From Heliomarina baculiformis (GTDB lineage Bacteria > Pseudomonadota > Alphaproteobacteria > Rhodobacterales > Rhodobacteraceae): DNA of 64,000 bases. Under the pieces are notes generated by a model. It searched no databases and was not told where the DNA came from. It worked only from the letters and a program-made list of their open reading frames with translations. Shown here piece by piece: positions 17,717 to 26,523 of the stretch. Positions within the stretch are counted from its first letter, which is position 1; each line of letters begins with the position of its first letter. The DNA is taken from the NCBI RefSeq assembly GCF_019966545.1, contig NZ_JAIMIC010000001.1, positions 372,001-436,000 on the forward strand. Reading direction: 5' to 3'. A program made the position numbers and the translations under genes.

Positions 17717-18610
17717 ATGTACAAGCTGACGGATTTCGACGCGGTGCTGGCGATCGGGCGGCGGGGATCGTTCCGGGCGGCGGCGCTCGACCTTGGCATG
17801 TCGACCAGCGCCCTGAGCAACGCAATCGCCAAGCTAGAAGAGCAGCTCGGTGTGCGCCTGTTCAACCGCACGACGCGCAGCGTCTCGCTGACCGACGCCG
17901 GACGGCGCTTCGTCGAGCAGGTCAGCCCGGCGCTGCGGGACATTCATCAGGCGCTCGACACGGTACGCTCGCAGCAGGAAACTCCGCGCGGCACGCTGCG
18001 GATCAACACCTTCGCCACGGCAGGACGCGAGTTTCTCGCGCCGCTCGTGCTGGAGTACCTCCGGCGGTTTCCCGACGTCCGTGTCGATGTCGTCACCGAA
18101 GGCAACCTGGTCGATATTGTCGCGGAGGGTTTCGATTTCGGGGTGCGCAGCCAGCCGCTTGTTCCTTCCGACATGATCGCCATCTCGATCGGGCCGCCGC
18201 GCCGCTACGCAGTGGTAGGCAGCCCCGCCTATTTCGCGGGGCGGTCGGTACCGCAGGTGCCCTCGGATCTACTCGGCCATGCGTGCATCAGAACCCGCCT
18301 GCCGAACGGCGGCATGTTCCGCTGGCAGTTCTTATCCGAGACCGAGCCGGTGCAGGTAGACGTACTCGGCCCGATTACGCTGGACGAGGCCAGCCTTGCC
18401 CGGATTGCCGCGCTGGAGGGGGTCGGTATCGGCTACTTCATGGAATCCGACGTACGTGAGGATATCGAGGCGGGCCGGCTGGTGCGCGTACTGGAGGACT
18501 GGACCCCGCCGCTGTCGCCCCTGTGCCTCTATTACCCCAGTCGGCGCAACCCGCCTGCGGCCTTCAAGGTCTTCGTCGACCTGGCGCGCGAACTTTCCCG
18601 GGCGCGCTAA
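17717..18610 (+). CDS. LysR family transcriptional regulator
   Basis: A 297-residue LysR-type regulator. The N-terminal winged helix-turn-helix is clear ([19 protein letters not shown], followed by [20 protein letters not shown]) and an effector-binding domain follows ([23 protein letters not shown]). The sequence is of the CrgA-like subgroup. It is divergent from the broken gene at 17611 and the NTF2/SDR pair, which are its likely former targets, with 105 bases between them. The regulator itself shows no damage. Confidence 0.92.
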   Translation: MYKLTDFDAVLAIGRRGSFRAAALDLGMSTSALSNAIAKLEEQLGVRLFNRTTRSVSLTDAGRRFVEQVSPALRDIHQALDTVRSQQETPRGTLRINTFATAGREFLAPLVLEYLRRFPDVRVDVVTEGNLVDIVAEGFDFGVRSQPLVPSDMIAISIGPPRRYAVVGSPAYFAGRSVPQVPSDLLGHACIRTRLPNGGMFRWQFLSETEPVQVDVLGPITLDEASLARIAALEGVGIGYFMESDVREDIEAGRLVRVLEDWTPPLSPLCLYYPSRRNPPAAFKVFVDLARELSRAR

Positions 18611-18625
18611 TTTCTCTGGAAGAAA

Positions 18626-18823
18626 ATGGCCGGAAACTTTGAAATTTTCCAACCTCTTCCGAAGAGCGCGCGCGTTGCGGCGGCCGGAAGCGCCTATCAC
18701 GACGCAGGCCCCAAGGAGGCCTATGTGGACGGCAAGATGGTCTCGCACAAAGGCTGGACGGCGTTGGCGAGTTTCATGCGAGAATGCCTCAAGTTACTCG
18801 GGGCTGAGAGCCGCGACATCTGA
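18626..18823 (+). CDS. Small unidentified protein or gene remnant (65 aa)
   Basis: A 65-codon frame with GGAAG just upstream of ATG 18626. The sequence (NFEIFQPLPKSARVAAAGSA, later KGWTALASFMRECLKLLG) looks protein-like and ends in an amphipathic helix, but no family is recognised. It may be the C-terminal remainder of a larger oxidoreductase, which would fit the decay seen in the 16-19 kb patch. Confidence 0.3.
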   Translation: MAGNFEIFQPLPKSARVAAAGSAYHDAGPKEAYVDGKMVSHKGWTALASFMRECLKLLGAESRDI

Positions 18824-18889
18824 AATGGCTCATCCAGATTAAGACGTTGGCCGCCGCAAGTGACCTCCGTTTCTTTCGCGGCAGTGTCG

Positions 18890-19651
18890 CTATGCGGCGC
18901 AGGAATATCCTCCGTCCACGGGCAGGCTGATGCCGGTGACAAAATCCGACGCGGAGGAGCACAGGAAGAGCGCGGCTCCGCCCAGGTCCGCCGGTCGGCC
19001 CCAACGTCCCGCTGGCGTGCGCGCCAGAACGCGCTCGTTCAGGTCCGATACCTGGTCGCGGGCCATGACCGTCATATCGGTATCGATCCAGCCGGGCAGG
19101 ATCGCGTTGACTTGGATGTTGTTACTGGCCCAGGCGGTGGCCAGTGACATGGTCAGTTGTACAACGCCTCCCTTAGCCGCGGCGTAGGGCGCGGATTTGG
19201 GCGATCCGAAGAGGGACATGAGCGACCCGATATTCACGATCTTTCCGCCTCCGCTCTTCACCATCAGGGAATAGGCCGCCTTCGAGGCGATGAAGGCCGA
19301 GGTGAGATTGCTCGCAATCAGGCCATTCCACTCGGCGACCGAATAGTCCTGCGGCAGTTTACGGTCGTTCGTGCCGGCGTTGTTGATCAGGATGTCCAGC
19401 CTTCCGAAACCGTCGACGACGCCCGCCATGATCTTCGCGACGCTCTGCTCGTCTGTCATGTCGCCGTTGAACGCCATCGGGGTCGGGAAGCCTTCGCGGG
19501 CAAGAGTCGCAGATGCAGCGGCGTTTTTTTCGCCGTTTCGTCCGACAATCGCAATTGTCGCGCCCGCATCGGCGAGCGCCGCCGCCATGGCAAGACCAAT
19601 GCCGCCATTGCCACCAGTGACCAGCGCCACCTTTCCGGAGAGTTTCATCAT
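18890..19651 (-). CDS. SDR family oxidoreductase (gluconate/sugar dehydrogenase-like)
   Basis: A 253-residue classical SDR with TGGNGGIG cofactor motif near residue 12, NNAG, catalytic Ser in NIGSLMS and YAAAK. The spacing and the C-terminal TGISLPVDGGYSCA resemble gluconate 5-dehydrogenase and 2-deoxy-gluconate or sugar 1-dehydrogenases. AAGGA precedes ATG 19651; a second ATG follows directly. It is divergent from the TRAP/ABC sugar island, so a role as the sugar or sugar-acid dehydrogenase of that pathway is reasonable but unproven. Confidence 0.88.
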   Translation of the reverse strand: MMKLSGKVALVTGGNGGIGLAMAAALADAGATIAIVGRNGEKNAAASATLAREGFPTPMAFNGDMTDEQSVAKIMAGVVDGFGRLDILINNAGTNDRKLPQDYSVAEWNGLIASNLTSAFIASKAAYSLMVKSGGGKIVNIGSLMSLFGSPKSAPYAAAKGGVVQLTMSLATAWASNNIQVNAILPGWIDTDMTVMARDQVSDLNERVLARTPAGRWGRPADLGGAALFLCSSASDFVTGISLPVDGGYSCAA

Positions 19652-20001
19652 GATCGGTATCCTTCTTTCACGGGCGCTTCCCACTTCGGTCCAAGCCCAG
19701 ATAATCTGGGTGACAAATACAGCGACACAACTAAAGAATCGCGACGCTTGCAGAATCATTTTGTCAGGCCAAAAGCTTCAATAATACCGCCTTTGTTCGG
19801 ATACATCGGTCAATTATGCTATTTTTGTTGTGGAATCGCCTCTGATTAATAAGACAAAAGGCAAAAACTCCTCGTCCGGATACGAAAGTGAATATTGATA
19901 TCTTTTTAACCATATGCCTTATTTGCCCAACCAAAGAGGCGCTGAGCCTCTCCCGGCCCGCTGGAGGAGATGGGCCGGGCATCGACCCTAGGGAGGACAA
20001 C
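19652..20001. promoter_or_regulatory. Divergent control region between the SDR and the TRAP operon
   Basis: This 350-base AT-rich gap must hold the promoters for both directions. CGGATAC occurs twice in the same orientation (19798-19804 and 19877-19883). A FadR-like operator of the TNGTATACNA or TGGNNNNACCA kind was not found with confidence. A clear GGGAGGA ribosome binding site precedes dctP at about 19991. The GntR/FCD regulator encoded at 22997 is the most likely ligand-responsive factor here. Confidence 0.35.
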
Positions 20002-21027
20002 ATGACTTTCGTAAACAGGCTTTCAGGACTGGCGGTTCTGACCGCTTCGGCGCTTATCCTAGCCGGAGCGGCCATGGCCGCCGACTACAACTGGACGTTC
20101 CAGACGTCGGAAACGGCAGGCGAACCGGGCTTCGTCAACAAGCAAAAATGGGCAGAAGAAGTCGGCAAGCTGTCCGGTGGCCGGATCGAGATCGAGATCC
20201 TGCCGATCGGCTCCGTCGTGCCCCATACCGACACGCTCGACGCGGTCGGCGCGGGTATCCTGCAGGGACACCTGACCGACCCCAGCTATTTCACGGGAAA
20301 GGACCCGGCCTTCGCGATGATGGGCAACCTCGTCGGCGCGTGGAGCGACCCGTTCGAACTGCTGGGCTTCATGGAGAGCGGCGGCGGCAATGAACTCTAC
20401 TCCGAACTGGTCGAGCCCTATGGCGTCAAGTTCATCGGCGCGGCAGCAACCGAGCCCGAAGCCTTCGTTTCGCGCGTGCCAATCCGTACGGTAGAGGACC
20501 TGAAGGGCGTCAAGATGCGGGCGCCCGAAGGCATGGTCTACGAGATCTTCTCGAAGGCGGGTGCGGCACCCGTGTCGCTTCCGGGATCCGAGATCTTCTC
20601 GGCGCTCGACAAGGGTGTGGTGGACGCGGCGGATAACACCGTCTTCGCCACGAACCAGGCACTCGGAATGAACGACATCGCGCATTACCCGCTCTATCCC
20701 GGCTTCCACTCGCTACCGATGATCGACGTGTCGATGACCAAGTCGATCTGGGATGAGCTGCCCGAGGATCTGCAGGAAATCCTGACTGCCTCGGTCCAGC
20801 AGTTCAGCTTCAACCACATCTTCTCGGTCCGGCAGCTTGATGCTGCGGCGGTGGAGAAGGCCAAGGCGAACCCGGAGATCGAGATCATCAACTGGTCCGG
20901 CGACGAGCGCGCGAAGTTCCGTCGCATCGCGCAGGAGGAATGGCAGAACTGGGCGCCCAAAACCGAAATGACCCAGCGCTATTACGATGCGGTGACAAAA
21001 TACCTTCAGGGCCGCAACCTGCTTTGA
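20002..21027 (+). CDS. dctP: TRAP transporter substrate-binding protein (DctP family)
   Basis: A 341-residue periplasmic binding protein with a Sec signal peptide (hydrophobic core up to AGAAMAADY, cleavage likely after AMA at about residue 26). Mature features include the DctP segment LKGVKMRAPEGMVYEIFSKA and PGSEIFSALDKGVVDAADN, with the conserved Arg that pairs with a ligand carboxylate. The ligand is therefore probably an organic or sugar acid. First gene of the dctPQM operon; a stem-loop follows its stop codon. Confidence 0.92.
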   Translation: MTFVNRLSGLAVLTASALILAGAAMAADYNWTFQTSETAGEPGFVNKQKWAEEVGKLSGGRIEIEILPIGSVVPHTDTLDAVGAGILQGHLTDPSYFTGKDPAFAMMGNLVGAWSDPFELLGFMESGGGNELYSELVEPYGVKFIGAAATEPEAFVSRVPIRTVEDLKGVKMRAPEGMVYEIFSKAGAAPVSLPGSEIFSALDKGVVDAADNTVFATNQALGMNDIAHYPLYPGFHSLPMIDVSMTKSIWDELPEDLQEILTASVQQFSFNHIFSVRQLDAAAVEKAKANPEIEIINWSGDERAKFRRIAQEEWQNWAPKTEMTQRYYDAVTKYLQGRNLL

Positions 21028-21050
21028 TCCAAGCATAATCCAATAAAGCA

Positions 21051-21076
21051 GCGCCTGGCCGACTTGCGCCGGGCGC
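21051..21076 (+). promoter_or_regulatory. Stem-loop between dctP and dctQ
   Basis: GCGCCTGGC (21051-21059) pairs with GCCGGGCGC (21068-21076), nine pairs with one mismatch and an 8-base loop, with no T-run after it. It probably stabilises the binding-protein message or partly stops transcription so that dctP is made in excess over the permease. Confidence 0.5.
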
Positions 21077-21106
21077 CGTTCTGACAGGCAGGGAGGCGGT
21101 CCGAAC

Positions 21107-21679
21107 ATGGCCGACGAGAGCGACATCATCAACAAGGTCGAGAACGAGGATTCGGAGATCCGCACGGGCCTCGACCGGGCGATCGCGGGGTCGTCTAAAC
21201 TCTTTGCATGGGCGATCTTCATCGCCTTCCTGATCACGGTCATCGAGGTGGTCGCCCGCTATGTCTTTGACAGCCCGACCTTCTGGGCGCACGAGACAAC
21301 GACCTTCCTGATCGCCGCGATCTTCCTGATCGGCGGCCCGGTGGCACTGGCGCGCGACAAGCACATCCGGGTGCGGATGTTCTACGACGCGATCGGGCCA
21401 CGGCGGCGGCGCTCGCTGGACATCTTTAACTCTATCGTGGCGCTCGTCTTCTTCGCAGGCCTCGCCTATGCGAGCTGGATCATGGTCGGCAAATCATGGT
21501 TTACACCGACGGGAGCCATGCACCTCGAAGGTACGGGGACCTCGTGGAACCCTCCGACGCCGGCCCTTCTGAAGCTGCTGGTGCTCATCTGCGTGGTTGC
21601 TATGTTCGTCCAGACAGTGTTACACCTGATCGACGCGCTCCGACGCGACATCTCCTCTGTCACGCGCGGAGGCGAATGA
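21107..21679 (+). CDS. dctQ: TRAP transporter small permease (DctQ)
   Basis: A 190-residue membrane protein with four predicted transmembrane segments (starting at about residues 33, 70, 108 and 158). RYVFDSPTFWAHE between helices 1 and 2 is the DctQ signature (family consensus R-x-x-F-x-x-P-x-x-W-x-E-E). The stop codon overlaps the dctM start, so the two permease subunits are translationally coupled. Confidence 0.9.
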   Translation: MADESDIINKVENEDSEIRTGLDRAIAGSSKLFAWAIFIAFLITVIEVVARYVFDSPTFWAHETTTFLIAAIFLIGGPVALARDKHIRVRMFYDAIGPRRRRSLDIFNSIVALVFFAGLAYASWIMVGKSWFTPTGAMHLEGTGTSWNPPTPALLKLLVLICVVAMFVQTVLHLIDALRRDISSVTRGGE

Positions 21680-22989
21680 TGGGGCTGAGTTCTCTCGGGA
21701 TCGAATACGGATCCTACCTTCTCGTCGCCGCGATCTTCGTTCTCCTTCTAACCGGCCAGCCGCTGGCATGGGTCACGGGGCTGGTCGCGCTTATCTTCAC
21801 CTTCGGATGGTTCGGGCCCATGGCGCTGCCGCTGGTGACCGCCCGGATCTTCGGTTTCATCACCGAATACTCGCTCGTCGCCATCCCGATGTTCATCCTG
21901 ATGGCCGCGCTCCTCGACCGCTCCGGCATCGCGCGCTCCCTCTTCAACGGGATGCGCATCCTTGCCGGCCGCCTACCGGGCGGCGTCGCGGTGCAGACCC
22001 TTATCGTGGCGATCCTGATGGCCGCCATGTCGGGCGTCATCGGCGGCGAGATCGTCCTTCTCGGCATCCTCGCCCTGCCCCAGATGCTTCGGCTGGGTTA
22101 CGACCGGAACCTCTCCATCGGCGTGGTCTGCGCCGGGGGATCGCTCGGGACGATGATGCCGCCCTCGATCGTGCTGATCATCTACGGGCTAGTCGCCAAT
22201 GCCTCCATCGCCGACCTCTTCATCGCGGCGATCACCCCTGCCTTGCTGCTGCTCGGATTCTACGTGGCCTACGTGCTGTTCCTCTGCTGGCGGAACCCGA
22301 ATCTCGGCCCGCCGATGTCGCGCGAGGAGGCGGAAAAGGAATCCCTCCTGTCTGCTCTTCGTTCGGTGGCTGCGCCGCTCTTCATCGTCTTCGTCGTGCT
22401 CGGCTCGATCTATGGCGGCATCGCCTCGATCACCGAGGCTGCGGCCATGGGGGTCTCTGCTGTCATGATCATCGCGCTGATGCGGCGCGAGCTGACGGTG
22501 AAGATGATCCAAGAAAGCCTTGTCCACACGCTCGAGACCTGCGGGATGATCATCTGGATCGGGATCGCAGCCGCCGTGCTCGTGGGCGTCTACAACCTGA
22601 TGGGCGGCAACCGGTTCGTGGCTCAATCGATCCTCGGCATCGAGGCGGCACCGGTGGTCATTATCATGGTGATGATGCTGATCCTGCTGGTGCTGGGCAT
22701 GTTCCTCGACTGGATTGGTATCGCGCTTTTGACCCTGCCTATCTTCGTCCCGATCGTGGTCCAGCTCGGCTACGACCCGATCTGGTTCGGCATTCTCTTC
22801 GCGGTAAACATGCAGGTCTCCTACCTGACGCCACCCTTCGGCCCCGCCGCCTTCTATCTCAAAAGCGTGGCGCCCAAGGAGATCACGTTGAAGCACATTT
22901 ACACGGCGCTCCTGCCCTTCATCGCGCTGCAATTGGTGGTTCTCGTGACCATCCTCTTATTCCCGCCAATCGCAACCTGGCTTATATGA
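21676..22989 (+). CDS. dctM: TRAP transporter large permease (DctM)
   Basis: A 437-residue polytopic protein of the DctM/IT superfamily with about 12 hydrophobic segments. Typical motifs are GGSLGTMMPPSIVLIIYG and MQVSYLTPPFGPAAFYLKSV. The start at the ATG ATG pair (21676) overlaps the dctQ stop; longer in-frame extensions run through dctQ. It forms the Na+-driven channel with DctQ. Confidence 0.92.
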   Translation: MMGLSSLGIEYGSYLLVAAIFVLLLTGQPLAWVTGLVALIFTFGWFGPMALPLVTARIFGFITEYSLVAIPMFILMAALLDRSGIARSLFNGMRILAGRLPGGVAVQTLIVAILMAAMSGVIGGEIVLLGILALPQMLRLGYDRNLSIGVVCAGGSLGTMMPPSIVLIIYGLVANASIADLFIAAITPALLLLGFYVAYVLFLCWRNPNLGPPMSREEAEKESLLSALRSVAAPLFIVFVVLGSIYGGIASITEAAAMGVSAVMIIALMRRELTVKMIQESLVHTLETCGMIIWIGIAAAVLVGVYNLMGGNRFVAQSILGIEAAPVVIIMVMMLILLVLGMFLDWIGIALLTLPIFVPIVVQLGYDPIWFGILFAVNMQVSYLTPPFGPAAFYLKSVAPKEITLKHIYTALLPFIALQLVVLVTILLFPPIATWLI

Positions 22990-22996
22990 AGGCCCT

Positions 22997-23743
22997 TTGA
23001 CCATTCGACACGAGGCAAGACAGTTGGACTACACTTTCGAAGAAACCAGTCAGGGATCGGCCGTAGATCAGGTCGTGGCCCAGATACGGGAGCTGATCGA
23101 GACCGATGGGCTGACGGTCGGCGACAAGCTCCCGACCGAGCGCGAGCTCTGCGAACGTTTTGTCACCAGTCGCAATACCGTGCGCGAGGCGATGCGGATG
23201 TTGAAGGCCTACGGCATAGTCGACGTGCGGCCCAAGGTTGGTGCCACGATCATCGACGAACGGATGAACCGTGCGCTGGACATCTTCTCATTCAACGTGG
23301 CCGAGATCTCGCGCCGGACCTTTGACGATATCCAGGGGTTCCGCGAGTTGATCGAGACCGGCACCGCACTCGCCATCTTTGACGCTGTCACGCCGGAGGA
23401 CCTCGCAGAACTGCGCGACCTCAACCGCCAGATGGTGCAGGCCCGCAGCGTCGTGGAAGCGTCGGAGTTCGATTACCGGTTCCATATCAAGCTGATCTCC
23501 CTGACAGGGAACCGGTCGATCCTCGATGTCTACGGTATCATGAAGCCGGTGATCCTGAGGATTATGCAGCGCGGCAAGACGCGGCGCATCATCGAGGGCG
23601 AAACCTACCGTGAGCACGAAGGCGTCCTGAACGCCATCGAGGAGGCGGACCACCTCGCCTACCAGTACCTCATGCGGACCCATCTCCGGAAAGGCCTCGC
23701 AACCTTTTCCGAACAGACTGGCATTCCGGAAAGCAGAACCTGA
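22997..23743 (+). CDS. GntR family regulator, FadR/FCD type
   Basis: A 248-residue regulator. The N-terminal winged helix contains KLPTERELCERFVTSRNTVREAMRML (cited in part) and the C-terminal all-helical FCD domain has the metal/ligand pattern D...H...H (FDYRFHIKLI, YREHEGVLNAI, RTHLRKGLATF). No ATG is available; TTG at 22997, with GAAGG upstream, is the most plausible start. It sits between the TRAP and ABC operons and most likely controls both in response to a sugar acid. Confidence 0.88.
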   Translation: MTIRHEARQLDYTFEETSQGSAVDQVVAQIRELIETDGLTVGDKLPTERELCERFVTSRNTVREAMRMLKAYGIVDVRPKVGATIIDERMNRALDIFSFNVAEISRRTFDDIQGFRELIETGTALAIFDAVTPEDLAELRDLNRQMVQARSVVEASEFDYRFHIKLISLTGNRSILDVYGIMKPVILRIMQRGKTRRIIEGETYREHEGVLNAIEEADHLAYQYLMRTHLRKGLATFSEQTGIPESRT

Positions 23744-23761
23744 CGAGCAGAACGAGCGAGA

Positions 23762-23778
23762 GCCGGCGGTCAGCCGGC
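23762..23778 (+). promoter_or_regulatory. Short GC-rich stem-loop after the GntR gene
   Basis: GCCGGC (23762-23767) and GCCGGC (23773-23778) are mutually complementary and can fold with a 5-base loop, in the 72-base gap before the ABC binding-protein gene. No T-run follows, so it is at most a weak terminator or pause. Confidence 0.3.
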
Positions 23779-23815
23779 CGGACAATGGAAATTTCAAACT
23801 CTCTGGGAGGAGAAA

Positions 23816-24952
23816 ATGAAACTGAAGACGTTGTTTGCAACGCTGGTGACAGCGACGTTTCTGAGCGGGGGCGTGCTTTATGCCGGCCCCAATGTTGTTT
23901 CGGGCCCTGGCGCCGAGCCCGAGTGCTTCGCCCCTTGGGACAAGGACACGACCTACATGCAATGGTCCGCCAAGGAAGGCCCGTACAAGATCGCCGTGGT
24001 CAACGGCTTCGTGGGCAATACGTGGCGCATCCAGATGGTGAAGACGGCCAAGGCCTTCGCCGAGGACCCGAGCATCACGGACAAGATCTCGGCGTTTAAG
24101 GTCGTCTCGACCGGCACCGACGCGCCCGCGCAGCTCGGCGCCATCGAGGATTTCATCAACCAAGGCTATGACGCGATCATTACCATCGCCGTGGCGCCGA
24201 CGGGCTTTGACCGGGTGATCCGCCTGGCCGACAAGAACGACGTCGTGCTTGTGCCCTTTGACAACGTGCTCGACACCGACGCGGTGATGCAGGTGAACGA
24301 GGACCAGCTTGCCATGGGCAAGAGATGGGGCGAGTTCATCCTGGGTGAGCTGGACGCCATGGGCGTCGACGGCGGCAAGCTGCTTGAGGTGCGCGGCCTA
24401 GCTGGCAATTCGGTGGACCGGGACCGCTCGCAAGCAATCAACGATGCCATCGCGGCGGATGACGGTGACTGGGAGGTGGTCACCGTGGTTGGCAACTGGG
24501 ACGACGGAACGACGCAGAAAGTTGTGGCCGACGCCATCGCCGTGCACGGCCAGTTCGACGCGGTGATCGGCCAGGGCGGCTCCAACGGGATCGTGCAGGC
24601 GCTGAAAGACGCGGGTCACCCGTGGGTGCCTGTCGCAGGCGAGTCGGAGAACGGGTTCCGCAAGGCCATCGCGGAGTATTCCGACGAAGGGCTGAAAGGC
24701 ATTTCCATCGGCCAGTCGCCGGGCCTCGTCGCTGTTGCGATGAAGGCGGCAGTCTCGGCGCTGGAGGGCAACGTGATGCCGCAGCTCATCTCAGTGCCGC
24801 TGCCGGTAGCCACCTACAAGGACCTTGAAGACGGCAAGAACTACTGGTCCGAATTGCCGGACAACTTCTTCACCGTGAACGAATTTCCGCCCTGTAATGT
24901 GAACATTTCGGGGCCGGATATCATGGCCGAGAGCGAAGCCGACACGAACTGA
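23816..24952 (+). CDS. Sugar ABC transporter substrate-binding protein
   Basis: A 378-residue periplasmic binding protein of the type I (ribose-binding-like) fold with a signal peptide ending near residue 23 (GGVLYAGP). The repeated Rossmann-like halves show in YKIAVVNGFVGNTWRIQM, DFINQGYDAIITIA, GGKLLEVRGLAGN and FDAVIGQGGSNGIVQAL. A strong GGAGG ribosome binding site precedes ATG 23816. Downstream ATPase and two permeases complete a CUT2-type importer; the adjoining xylX/xylD-like enzymes suggest a pentose or pentonate ligand. Confidence 0.9.
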   Translation: MKLKTLFATLVTATFLSGGVLYAGPNVVSGPGAEPECFAPWDKDTTYMQWSAKEGPYKIAVVNGFVGNTWRIQMVKTAKAFAEDPSITDKISAFKVVSTGTDAPAQLGAIEDFINQGYDAIITIAVAPTGFDRVIRLADKNDVVLVPFDNVLDTDAVMQVNEDQLAMGKRWGEFILGELDAMGVDGGKLLEVRGLAGNSVDRDRSQAINDAIAADDGDWEVVTVVGNWDDGTTQKVVADAIAVHGQFDAVIGQGGSNGIVQALKDAGHPWVPVAGESENGFRKAIAEYSDEGLKGISIGQSPGLVAVAMKAAVSALEGNVMPQLISVPLPVATYKDLEDGKNYWSELPDNFFTVNEFPPCNVNISGPDIMAESEADTN

Positions 24953-24960
24953 GACCAGGT

Positions 24961-24984
24961 GGGTGACCGGCTACCCGGTCACCC
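24961..24984 (+). promoter_or_regulatory. Perfect 10-bp stem-loop after the ABC binding-protein gene
   Basis: GGGTGACCGG (24961-24970) is the exact inverse complement of CCGGTCACCC (24975-24984), with a CTAC tetraloop. It starts nine bases after the binding-protein stop and no T-run follows. It is expected to protect the 3' end of the binding-protein message, or attenuate readthrough, giving excess binding protein over ATPase and permeases. Confidence 0.6.
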
Positions 24985-25002
24985 CGCTCCCTATCCTTCA
25001 GG

Positions 25003-26523
25003 ATGCGCAGGATGCAAAGACCGATCGTCGAATTGTCTGATGTCTCAATCAGCTTTGCCGGGGTGAAGGCCCTGGAGGGCGTGGATTTCTCATGCCATGC
25101 CGGAACTACCCACGGGATTCTTGGCGAGAACGGCGCGGGGAAGTCAACGCTGATCAAAATCATCTCCGGCGTGCTCAAACCCGATTACGGAACCATCGCC
25201 CTGAACGGCAAGACAGTCAGCGTCTCCGGCCCCGCCGAAGCTGCGGATGCCGGTATCGTCTGTATGTTCCAGGAGCTTTCGCTGATCCCCGACCTCAGCG
25301 TCGCCGACAACATTTCCCTCCAGCGCCCGCCGCGGCGCCTGGGGCTGATCGACAAGCGCGCACAGATCGTCCGCGCGGAGAAGCTTCTGTCTCGCGTGCG
25401 CTGCGAGGATGTCGATCCGCGCGCCATGGTCCGCGACCTCTCGCTTTCGCGCCGGCAGATGATCGAGGTCGCCAAAGCGCTTGGTCGCGACCCCAAGGTG
25501 CTGATCCTTGACGAGGCGACCTCGGCTCTCACGCAAAGAGACGTCGAAACGATTTATGGATTGCTCGACGAGCTGCGTGATGACGGAGTCTGCAGCCTCT
25601 TCATTAGCCACCGAATGCACGAGATCGATGCCCTTTGCGACCGGCTCTCGGTTTTTCGCAACGGCCATCATGTCGAAACTTTTGCCAAGGGTGAACGCTC
25701 GGACGCCGAGATTGTACGCCTGATGATCGGGCGCGACGTCACCGCGAAATTCCCACCGAAGCCTGCCCCCAGAGAGCGCGCGCCGGTGGTTCAGCTCGAC
25801 GATCTCCGCTGGCAGGACCGGCTCAAGGGCATCTCGCTCACCCTTGGCAGGGGAGAGATCCTCGGCATCGGCGGGCTCGACGGTCAGGGCCAGAAGGAAC
25901 TGCTGCTGGCCCTCTTCGGCGTCCTGAAAGGGGTGGGCGGCACCGTGACGGTCGGGGAGAATAGCGGCCTTCCCCCCTCCCCCCATGCGGCCAAGACCGG
26001 CCGGAACCGGATCGCGCTCATCCCCGAGGACCGCAAGACCGAAGGCCTGATGCTTTCGCTCTCCATCGCCGACAACATCATCGCCGCCGCACTGGACAAG
26101 GTTTCCTCCGGGGCCGTCATCGACCGCGCGCGCCTCGATGCGGCGGTGCAAGATGGGATGGACCGGCTGAGGATCAAGGCGGGCTCAACCGAAGACGCGG
26201 TTAAAACGCTGTCGGGCGGGAACCAGCAGAAGGTCGTGCTGGCCAAGTGGCTGATGATCGCCCCTGACGTGATCCTGATGAACGACCCGACGCGCGGCAT
26301 CGACGTGGGCACCAAGCAGGAGATTTTCCGCATGATGAGGGCGCTGGCGGACGAGGGTAAATCGATTCTCTTTTATTCGTCCGACTACGCCGAGCTGATC
26401 GGCTGCTCCGACCGTGTGATCGTGCTCTACGACGGCCAAGTGGTGAGCGAATTGACCGGGGATGCGATCACCGAAGAGGCCATCGTCGCGGCCTCGCTCA
26501 ACATGCAGGGAGAGATGGCATGA
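25003..26523 (+). CDS. Sugar ABC transporter ATP-binding protein (two ABC domains)
   Basis: A 506-residue double ATPase of the RbsA/XylG type. The first half has Walker A GENGAGKST, an LSLSRRQ signature and Walker B VLILDEATSAL. The second half has a degenerate P-loop region (GIGGLDGQGQKE) and a full LSGGNQQK signature with DPTRGIDVGTK, as usual for the CUT2 family. It overlaps the following permease gene by four bases. Confidence 0.93.
   Translation: MRRMQRPIVELSDVSISFAGVKALEGVDFSCHAGTTHGILGENGAGKSTLIKIISGVLKPDYGTIALNGKTVSVSGPAEAADAGIVCMFQELSLIPDLSVADNISLQRPPRRLGLIDKRAQIVRAEKLLSRVRCEDVDPRAMVRDLSLSRRQMIEVAKALGRDPKVLILDEATSALTQRDVETIYGLLDELRDDGVCSLFISHRMHEIDALCDRLSVFRNGHHVETFAKGERSDAEIVRLMIGRDVTAKFPPKPAPRERAPVVQLDDLRWQDRLKGISLTLGRGEILGIGGLDGQGQKELLLALFGVLKGVGGTVTVGENSGLPPSPHAAKTGRNRIALIPEDRKTEGLMLSLSIADNIIAAALDKVSSGAVIDRARLDAAVQDGMDRLRIKAGSTEDAVKTLSGGNQQKVVLAKWLMIAPDVILMNDPTRGIDVGTKQEIFRMMRALADEGKSILFYSSDYAELIGCSDRVIVLYDGQVVSELTGDAITEEAIVAASLNMQGEMA

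Noticed and set aside
19798-19883. CGGATAC repeated in the SDR/TRAP divergent region as a GntR operator
   Set aside because: The copies are direct repeats 79 bases apart and not palindromic, unlike FadR-type operators, so chance is a sufficient explanation.
21768-23000. A 410-codon plus-strand frame rich in Arg, His and Asp
   Set aside because: It is the +1 shadow of dctM, whose transmembrane and motif pattern is clearly the real coding frame.
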